From CAYYYP01 sp964475985 (GTDB taxonomy: Bacteria; Bdellovibrionota; UBA1018; CAYHWW01), in the NCBI GenBank assembly GCA_964475985.1, contig CAYYYP010000032.1, forward strand, positions 1 to 40,933: a DNA stretch of 40,933 bases, in the 5' to 3' direction. Below the pieces are notes generated by a model that was not told the DNA's origin, did not search any database, and worked only from the letters and a program-made list of their open reading frames with translations. The position numbers were made by a program, and so were the translations under genes. Of this stretch, positions 35,273 through 40,933 are shown one piece after another (position 1 is the stretch's first letter; each line of letters begins with the position of its first letter).

Positions 35273-38200
35273 ATGAATCTCCTAAAACCTTTCATTTTTT
35301 TGCTAATATCGCTTCTCTCGGCGACGGCCTTTGCGGTACCGCCAACGCCCGCGAAGTATCAGGCCTACGGCTCATTCAATTTACCGGCGAGAGACGCTGA
35401 GTCGGCGCAGGCTTATTTAACAAGACTCGTTCAGGAAGCAAGGGAACCCACGGATCCACCCATTGCCATTCATTTCATCAATTCAAGTTCACAAATCGCT
35501 GAAATAGCGCCCGCGGGTTATGGGCGCGGATACGAAATCTATATTTCTAACGGATTTATAAAACATATGGGCAGCGAGGATATGCTTTTTGGCATCATCT
35601 CCCACGAAGTGCGGCACGCCGGCTCAACTTTTGGGCTTTCTGATTTTTTACAAGAAGTGCAAAGTCAACGGGAGGAATTGATCACGGCCGATCTTGGCGC
35701 CATGCAAACCATGCGCAGGGTAGGGCGTGACCCTAGGGAATATCGGCGATTTTTTGTGGAGTCAGCGAGGCGTAGTTTTAGGGCGACGGGTTACTCCGCG
35801 ATGAATCCTAGGGCAGCTGCCGAAGCCGACCATCCACCAAATGAAATTCGAATCTCTGCGGCGGAAGCGTGGCTTAGAAACGAACATGGGATTGCGCCAT
35901 TCCCGGAGCCCCGTCCGATCCCACCGATTTTACGTCAAATCCAGGAGTCAGTGCCTACGGTGCCGCCAGAAATTATCCGTGCTGAACCCATCGATTTTAC
36001 CCGAAGGCTGCTTGCGACTCCATGGTTTCAAAGCTTGGGACCACTTGACCAAGTCAAAGTTTTTCAGGCGGCAGTTTCGTCAGTTTCATTTCAAACGGAA
36101 CTGGAAGAAGCGCTAAACTCCTCGGAGATTTTGAGCCGTCAAACCCGCCTCATAAATTTGGCCACGGAAATGACGGCGAGTCGCGGGACTTGGGCACCAT
36201 TGTTAAGACGTCGTTTAGAAGCGGAAGGATTTGATCTGTACCCCATACTAAATGAGTTCCTGCAACGATACGGTGGCAGCCCACCCCATGAGGTCATTAC
36301 TCCCATCAATCAATTCATTGACGGTCTGCCGTCTTTCCTGCCGCCTGAACAACACATGGCCTTGCTTGAAGTGTTTAGGCCTTCTCCGCAAGTTCATTCT
36401 CTGCAAGAGTATCTTGAACTCCCGGACAACTATTTTCCGGAACAGAAATGGCGCATTTTACTCCGAGCCACAGCCGAAGCCCAAAATCCCATCGAACTGC
36501 GTCGTATGTGGGACCAAATTGCGACGGAAAGTGAAAGTCGCAATCGGGCTATTGATGGTCATCCCCTGCGCTGCATTGGACCATTTCGTGAAGCAGCTTT
36601 ACTGAGGTACGGCGAGGTCGTTCGGGCAGCGATTCAAAACGGAGATACCGCCTTCTTAAGAAAGCCAATTCCTGTCCTATTTCATCCGTCCTATTTTAAC
36701 CTTTTCCCGGATCCGGTCCAACGTCAGTTTGTAGAGATTGCAATTGAAGTTGGGCAGAACCAAAACTTGTCGCGAATGGACCGCTACTATTTTCTAAAGT
36801 CGTTAGATCTCACTACGGGATTCCTTCAGCGTGAATTTACTTCCTTGGATGACTTTTTAAGTTTCAGTCGCCAAGCAGCTTCAACGGTAACTCGTCGAGC
36901 CGAAGGGAGAAGCTACGGCCGGGATACTCACGGGGCTGATCTTCTTACGGGAAATGATATTCAGTTTGTCCTTAATACCCACCCGGAGTGGCTGTCCCAA
37001 TTAACGGCTAGCCAAGTAATAACCATTGCCCAGGATCCTCATTTCACTTTCAAAATGAAATTTGGGGATTATTCAAACCAAGATGTCGCAGCCGTTACCA
37101 AAATGGCTCAGAAAGACCCAGATTTAGCGCGAAGTTTGGACCGTGGTTTTGATTTGATTGAGCGGCCAGCGTATCGATTCAATCAGGAGGAAACGGCGGT
37201 ATTTCAGCGGCAAATCATTCAATCGTTGCGAGCCAATGGGAACTGGCCCACGGATGTCCGTGAGCGTGTTAGACTCATCACGGCGTTGGCGGCCCATGGT
37301 GCCACGGATGTTACGGATCAACTTATTGCGGAGACCTACCTCCACGATGGGTTTCGCTGCATGCATTGCCTCATTGATGTTTTAGGTCATGGACAAATCT
37401 TTGATTTTGAAATTCGCAGACGGGTTTTTGATCGTTGGCGAAGCTTCTCCCACTTTGGCGAAATGCCAGCCGGCTTAAACGCAGCAGAGCGGAGAGCAAA
37501 AATCCTTGAATTCATTTCCCGGGTTGAACTCATTTTCCCTGAAGTGCATCCGGTGCGCAGTCGCATCCTTGAAGATTTTTCGAGACGAATTCGGGCTAGG
37601 CAGGCGGAAGCCGCGCTGATTGAGCAGGTGAAAGCCATTCGGGACGCCAATGGCGAAGGGCTCGCCATCAAGGCCATGAGCGCCCTGCTTGAAGCGTCAA
37701 GGGCAAGGGCCCATCATGACGAGGAGCTCCGCTACCGAGTTTCGACTTCGGAGGAAGCGGTTAGGGCAAGACAAGTGGCTTTGATCCGGTTTTTGTTAGG
37801 CAAAGGGGCTTTGCCGCAATTTTTTAGAGATTCCTACAGCGCGCGTGATTTACGTACTTCATTTTCTCCCGATCAAATTCAGCGGCTGTTCAATGCATTA
37901 CCCATCGAAGCAAAAACAATTTTTCTAAATACTTTTTTGGTGGCTCCTCGGGGTTTGTTTGCATTCCCGGAAAGTCGAGAGGCGTTAATCCAAGATTTGG
38001 TAAGCCAAGTCTCCTCCTATTCTGGGGAAGGTCGTTTGATTCTTGATGCCTTGCTACACGCACTACGTATGACGGCGCCGGAGCAAGAAAGCCTAGGATT
38101 TGCGATGCTTTTAGCTCATTCTTCACGCTCTGATGTCCACGTCGGAGCACCCCAACAATTGCGGATTTTTTTAGAAAGTATGCGCGGCACGGGTGCCGCC

Positions 38201-39529
38201 ATTGCACAGCAAATCGTTCAGCGCCGCTTACTTGGCCCAGAGTTTGTTTCAGAACTTAAAAAATTTCTAAATTTTGCATCCGAGCCCGCGCGTCATGAAA
38301 ATTATAAAAGGGCGAGTGAAACCTTAGGCACACCAAATCTTGATTCTAAGTTTGTCTTAGGTGACCTCCTTGGCGTCGGTTCTGCACGTATCGTTTCGGG
38401 ACTTACGCCAAAAAAGGCCGCTCGCGGTAGACCCGAAGGCGCACCACCCACGGAAGCTTTAACTTATCTGAGGGAGAATTTTGAACGCAGCGTTGAAGTT
38501 GAAAGTCAACAATTGCAGCACCTCTTAGATTACCTCGAACAACACGGAGGTCCAACCTATCGCAGATTTAGAGGGGCGCTGGAGGCGGTACAAAGAAGGT
38601 TGCGGGTCCAGGCTGACCTAGGTTTAGAAGAAAGAAACTATCCGAGGATGGCTCAAATTTATCGCAGTGGTCGCGTGCGATCTAGCAGCGGATTTGAAGT
38701 TGTGGTGGTGCGGCCTAAAACTGGAGGTCCGGCTAATGCTAGGCACGTCAGGGCTCCCTTTGCCACGGGCGTTTCTTTAATGGAACTGCCGTCCCACGAG
38801 CAAGCACGGGTTTTTTCCGCGATTTACGAAATTGAAGAAGAAATTTTGTTATCACCGTCCAGCATTTGGCAGTCCATTTTTGGTCGAGGCGGGCGCATTT
38901 GGTTTGAGCGTGACCGTCACCAAGGGAATTTCCGCGTGGATCTATCGCGCACCCCGCCGCGGTTATGGATCTTTGATTATCCCCTCATGGGAGAAATCAC
39001 GGTTGGTCGGCGAGACGCACTCATGCGAATTATGGGTCTGATCCATCTTTTAAAAACTGGGGAAAATCCCCCGGCCCCACTCTTAGCGGAAATCAATCGT
39101 TTGGTTTTTGACGTCCTTAATTCGTCCGGTTGGATTTCCTCATCAGATCGTGAGCGTATTGGTGAGCGCCTAAGCCAAGCCGTTTTGAACTCCGTGCATA
39201 CAAATTTAAATGCAGATGGTGACCGGGTCACGGATCACATGATGGACCTCTTCTCGTCGGCTGAGCATGAGGGCATTCAGGTCGATGAGTCCGTGAATGA
39301 TTATTTAGCGGCACTGGGCAACCTAGAAATTTATGGAATTGAAAACGACGCGCGCGGAAACCCCACCGGAAGAAATCGGCTGGTTGAAAGATTAGAGCAA
39401 CTTGCTAGGCGTGAACTCGTTCAATTCATGGTGAGACGATCGGTTTTAAATGGGGAAGCTCCGCCGGGGTTAGAAAACCAGACCAGCTGCATGGCCAGGG
39501 CTTTGCGCGCAATTTTGCCTAGGAACTAA
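35273..39529 (+). CDS. Exported fusion of M48-like metallopeptidase and ABC1/UbiB-like kinase domain
   Basis: A 1418-residue product with a signal peptide (FIFLLISLLSATAFA, cleavage near 21). Residues about 30-200 are M48-like: ISHEVRHAG is HExxH (H111, E112, H115), then EELITADLGAMQTMRRVGRD with E134/D140, and DHPPNEIRISAAEAWL at 186-201. Residues 230-960 are mostly helical, repeat-like, unassigned. From about 965 the sequence follows the ABC1/UbiB order: GTGAAIAQQIVQRRLLGPEF (972-991; KxGQ degenerate to IAQQ), the Ala/Gly loop LGVGSARIV (G1034), EERN (1119-1122, as EAxN), the hinge-like LMEL, ERDRHQGN (D1214, H1216, N1219, as DPHPGN) and FDYPLMG (D1235, as DFGMVG). The beta-3 Lys is unclear, so it may be a pseudokinase. 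No partner gene is adjacent. Confidence 0.82.
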   Translation: MNLLKPFIFLLISLLSATAFAVPPTPAKYQAYGSFNLPARDAESAQAYLTRLVQEAREPTDPPIAIHFINSSSQIAEIAPAGYGRGYEIYISNGFIKHMGSEDMLFGIISHEVRHAGSTFGLSDFLQEVQSQREELITADLGAMQTMRRVGRDPREYRRFFVESARRSFRATGYSAMNPRAAAEADHPPNEIRISAAEAWLRNEHGIAPFPEPRPIPPILRQIQESVPTVPPEIIRAEPIDFTRRLLATPWFQSLGPLDQVKVFQAAVSSVSFQTELEEALNSSEILSRQTRLINLATEMTASRGTWAPLLRRRLEAEGFDLYPILNEFLQRYGGSPPHEVITPINQFIDGLPSFLPPEQHMALLEVFRPSPQVHSLQEYLELPDNYFPEQKWRILLRATAEAQNPIELRRMWDQIATESESRNRAIDGHPLRCIGPFREAALLRYGEVVRAAIQNGDTAFLRKPIPVLFHPSYFNLFPDPVQRQFVEIAIEVGQNQNLSRMDRYYFLKSLDLTTGFLQREFTSLDDFLSFSRQAASTVTRRAEGRSYGRDTHGADLLTGNDIQFVLNTHPEWLSQLTASQVITIAQDPHFTFKMKFGDYSNQDVAAVTKMAQKDPDLARSLDRGFDLIERPAYRFNQEETAVFQRQIIQSLRANGNWPTDVRERVRLITALAAHGATDVTDQLIAETYLHDGFRCMHCLIDVLGHGQIFDFEIRRRVFDRWRSFSHFGEMPAGLNAAERRAKILEFISRVELIFPEVHPVRSRILEDFSRRIRARQAEAALIEQVKAIRDANGEGLAIKAMSALLEASRARAHHDEELRYRVSTSEEAVRARQVALIRFLLGKGALPQFFRDSYSARDLRTSFSPDQIQRLFNALPIEAKTIFLNTFLVAPRGLFAFPESREALIQDLVSQVSSYSGEGRLILDALLHALRMTAPEQESLGFAMLLAHSSRSDVHVGAPQQLRIFLESMRGTGAAIAQQIVQRRLLGPEFVSELKKFLNFASEPARHENYKRASETLGTPNLDSKFVLGDLLGVGSARIVSGLTPKKAARGRPEGAPPTEALTYLRENFERSVEVESQQLQHLLDYLEQHGGPTYRRFRGALEAVQRRLRVQADLGLEERNYPRMAQIYRSGRVRSSSGFEVVVVRPKTGGPANARHVRAPFATGVSLMELPSHEQARVFSAIYEIEEEILLSPSSIWQSIFGRGGRIWFERDRHQGNFRVDLSRTPPRLWIFDYPLMGEITVGRRDALMRIMGLIHLLKTGENPPAPLLAEINRLVFDVLNSSGWISSSDRERIGERLSQAVLNSVHTNLNADGDRVTDHMMDLFSSAEHEGIQVDESVNDYLAALGNLEIYGIENDARGNPTGRNRLVERLEQLARRELVQFMVRRSVLNGEAPPGLENQTSCMARALRAILPRN

Positions 39530-39538
39530 ACTTAGGCG

Positions 39539-39853
39539 TCATGCCCGTTTAAGGATGTCTTTGCGTTTGAATCGGTAATCTTTGCCATTGGGCTTGCGGA
39601 ACTTGATGGCGCCTTCACGAATGCGACGTCGCATCGTGGATTCGGACACGCCAAGTAGTGCACACGCTTCCTTAAGATCCACTTCATCATTCCCGGAAAA
39701 AAAACGGCTAGAGTCGGTGATATCAAGGCCCATGACATTTCCTTTTGCATCCAGCCTTACGATGACGCCATTTTCAAAATAGGATTTCGACTCAACGCCT
39801 TCTTTGAAGTCTATAGATACGTAATCAATTTCCGGGCGGTGGACAATTTTCAT
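39539..39853 (-). CDS. DUF2283-HTH fusion antitoxin candidate
   Basis: A 104-residue protein. Residues 1-50 match DUF2283 (DYVSIDFKEGV, VIVRLDAKGNVMGLDITD), common in antitoxins. Residues about 57-104 are an excisionase-like helix-turn-helix (VDLKEACALLGVSESTMRRR, FRKPNGKDYRFKRKDILKR). The start overlaps the stop of the DUF4258 gene by four bases (39850-39853). The role is inferred: it binds the DUF4258 partner and represses the pair through the HTH. It converges with the 1418-codon gene after a 9-base gap. Confidence 0.82.
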   Translation of the reverse strand: MKIVHRPEIDYVSIDFKEGVESKSYFENGVIVRLDAKGNVMGLDITDSSRFFSGNDEVDLKEACALLGVSESTMRRRIREGAIKFRKPNGKDYRFKRKDILKRA

Positions 39854-40095
39854 TTTTTTACCTCGAAATTCACGAGAACTGTAATGACTTCGGTCAGGCC
39901 GCCGGGCAGGGTTTCGATAATAACTGCTGCGATCAAATTATCGGTTCTTCGATCTAACCGTTTGTATAAAATCACTTTGTCTTTGGTTTGGCGAATTCGA
40001 CCGTCCGGCGAATAAACTACGCCTTCTACCTCAGTAACCGTCAACTTCCGTTCCTGCATTCGCTCTACGGCATGGGGATGAAAGCGTAGGTTCAT
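39850..40095 (-). CDS. DUF4258-family toxin candidate
   Basis: An 81-residue protein of the DUF4258 type, fold-related to small RelE/BrnT-like toxins. Family pattern: LRFHPHAVERMQERKLTVTE at the N terminus, a middle GRIRQTKDKVILYKRLDRR, and C-terminal AAVIIETLPGGLTEVITVLV. His/Arg residues in HPHAVERMQER are the likely core. It is first in a two-gene operon with the DUF2283-HTH protein, an order seen for many DUF4258 pairs. RNase activity is expected from the fold but not shown. The ATG lies only a few bases after the promoter, without a ribosome site. Confidence 0.82.
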   Translation of the reverse strand: MNLRFHPHAVERMQERKLTVTEVEGVVYSPDGRIRQTKDKVILYKRLDRRTDNLIAAVIIETLPGGLTEVITVLVNFEVKK

Positions 40096-40101
40096 TGTAG
40101 G

Positions 40102-40131
40102 ATTTTAACCTAACCAGTCATATGTTGTCAA
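40102..40131 (-). promoter_or_regulatory. Sigma-70-type promoter of the DUF4258/DUF2283 pair
   Basis: Reading the minus strand, TTGACA (40131-40126) and TAAAAT (40107-40102) are 18 bases apart. The ATG at 40095 begins seven bases after the -10 box, so the transcript would start at or next to the start codon. A second TTGAC lies just upstream (near 40142), possibly part of an operator. Confidence 0.6.
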
Positions 40132-40178
40132 TAACTAGTCAATTACCTCTAGTGCCTGTTTTCCACCAGCGGTAAATT

Positions 40179-40811
40179 TTAAAAAAGTCTAAGCAGGATC
40201 CGCATCGGATAATAGTCATCGGAAGAAATTCTAACTCGATTTCCGTCCAGCGTTTGAACCGTAACAACTCCACTACTGTCAACGGAAACTAAGTTGCCAT
40301 CGATTGGCGGATCACCGGTCGTATACCCAGTATAAGAGTAGCCTTCACCATCCTGAAAATTCAAGGCCTGGTTTCCACCAAGGGTTGGCGTATAAAAACT
40401 ATGACCATCGCCTTGAGTCACAAACCTAGCCCATCCGTCTACCTCTTGAATTTTTTGGGCAACGGATCTTGGTGCATCATAAAGCGAAATAGCCCTAACC
40501 CGGCGGCCATAAAAATAAGGATTTAAAGTCCGGCCGGGCGAGATTTCCCCGTTTCGCCAAATTACAATATACGGCTCAGTCTGCGGTTCTGCCGGAGCAT
40601 CATAAGCACTCTTAAAGATTTGGAGGAAATCACTGAGTGCGTTCTGACAAACCCCCGGCGTCAAATAAACAATACCTGGTTGAAGAGGCGTCGCCACAGC
40701 CAACGGGCCAGAAAATCCACAAACGCTAACGGGTAATAAAAAAACAATGCGTACCAATAATTTGGATTTTCTCTGAAAACTTCTTTGGTTTCTATGAACT
40801 GGTAGAGTCAT
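40179..40811 (-). CDS. Exported protein of unknown function
   Basis: A 210-residue product. A charged N-terminal stretch (1-18) precedes a hydrophobic segment (LLVRIVFLLPVSVCGFSGPL) and a signal-like cleavage region near AVATP. The mature part contains PGIVYLTPGVCQNALSDFLQ, WRNGEISPGRTLNPYFYGRR and repeated beta/Gly turns (DGEGYSYTGYTTGDPPIDGN, VVTVQTLDGNRVRISSDDYY). No family is recognised. A TATAAT box sits at 40847-40842 on the minus strand, 31 bases before the ATG, with only a poor -35. It resembles the other small exported proteins here in style only. Confidence 0.65.
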   Translation of the reverse strand: MTLPVHRNQRSFQRKSKLLVRIVFLLPVSVCGFSGPLAVATPLQPGIVYLTPGVCQNALSDFLQIFKSAYDAPAEPQTEPYIVIWRNGEISPGRTLNPYFYGRRVRAISLYDAPRSVAQKIQEVDGWARFVTQGDGHSFYTPTLGGNQALNFQDGEGYSYTGYTTGDPPIDGNLVSVDSSGVVTVQTLDGNRVRISSDDYYPMRILLRLF

Positions 40812-40878
40812 CGCGTGAGCTAGTTACCATTAGAAAAAGAAATTATAAACTAAATTGTTTTACACCGGCTTACTAAGC

Positions 40879-40933
40879 TGTCATTGATCAGTAAGAATGT
40901 CCCGTGAACCGCTCAGTAGAAATGTCTCGTAGG
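40879..40933. mobile_element. Possible insertion-sequence end at the window edge
   Basis: Two imperfect 18-base direct repeats, TCAGTAAGAATGTCCCGT (40888-40905) and TCAGTAGAAATGTCTCGT (40913-40930), lie 25 bases apart with three mismatches, just after TGTCA. Repeated sites of this style are typical of the ends of IS21/IS481-type elements, where transposase binds more than once. No transposase lies inside the window. Confidence 0.35.

Noticed and set aside
1..40933. tRNA, rRNA and CRISPR arrays
   Set aside because: No cloverleaf, rRNA segment or regularly spaced repeat array was seen on either strand by eye.

Overview
The window reads as a draft-assembly contig (one run of N at 1466-1496) from a Gram-negative, flagellated bacterium. 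The best guess is a Bdellovibrio-like member of Bdellovibrionota. The gene order fliL-fliM-fliN-fliO-fliP-fliQ-fliR-flhB-flhA-flhF-fliA, the many exported proteins of unknown function, and an HNH endonuclease of a type I associate with this group all fit. The taxonomic call is inference; no rRNA gene is present.

Region 1 (1-14858, all +) is a flagellar operon: C-ring/stator-associated proteins (FliL, FliM, FliN), the export gate (FliO, P, Q, R, FlhB, FlhA), the FlhF GTPase and the flagellar sigma factor FliA. No flhG lies between flhF and fliA. The operon ends with two unusual genes: a protein resembling a degenerate CheA (P4/P5-like) and a membrane chemoreceptor-like protein without a canonical signalling tip. 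Tight overlaps suggest they are co-expressed with the flagellum.

Region 2 (14916-25529) is mixed. It holds an exported M20 peptidase, two small exported proteins, a DUF6516-type toxin/HTH antitoxin pair with a perfect inverted repeat over the toxin start codon, and a minus-strand run encoding a MazG-CoaE fusion, a lipoprotein and an outer-membrane barrel. Divergent from the run are ybeY and prfB; prfB carries the programmed +1 frameshift. A frameshifted HNH endonuclease gene ends the region.

Region 3 (25530-39529) is dominated by exported proteins. An 1830-codon gene encodes an exported protein with a transglutaminase-like Cys-His-Asp triad and is coupled by an ATGA overlap to a DUF4291 gene that carries an N-terminal export-like segment. 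Next come a small barrel protein, an Lgt-family transferase and a PhnA C-terminal-domain protein. Last is a 1418-codon gene encoding an exported protein with an M48-like metallopeptidase at its N terminus and an ABC1/UbiB-like kinase fold at its C terminus, preceded by a 24-bp perfect palindrome. This fusion is the most novel item in the window.

Region 4 (39539-40933) holds a DUF4258/DUF2283-HTH toxin-antitoxin pair with an apparently leaderless promoter, another small exported protein, and a possible insertion-sequence end at the window edge.
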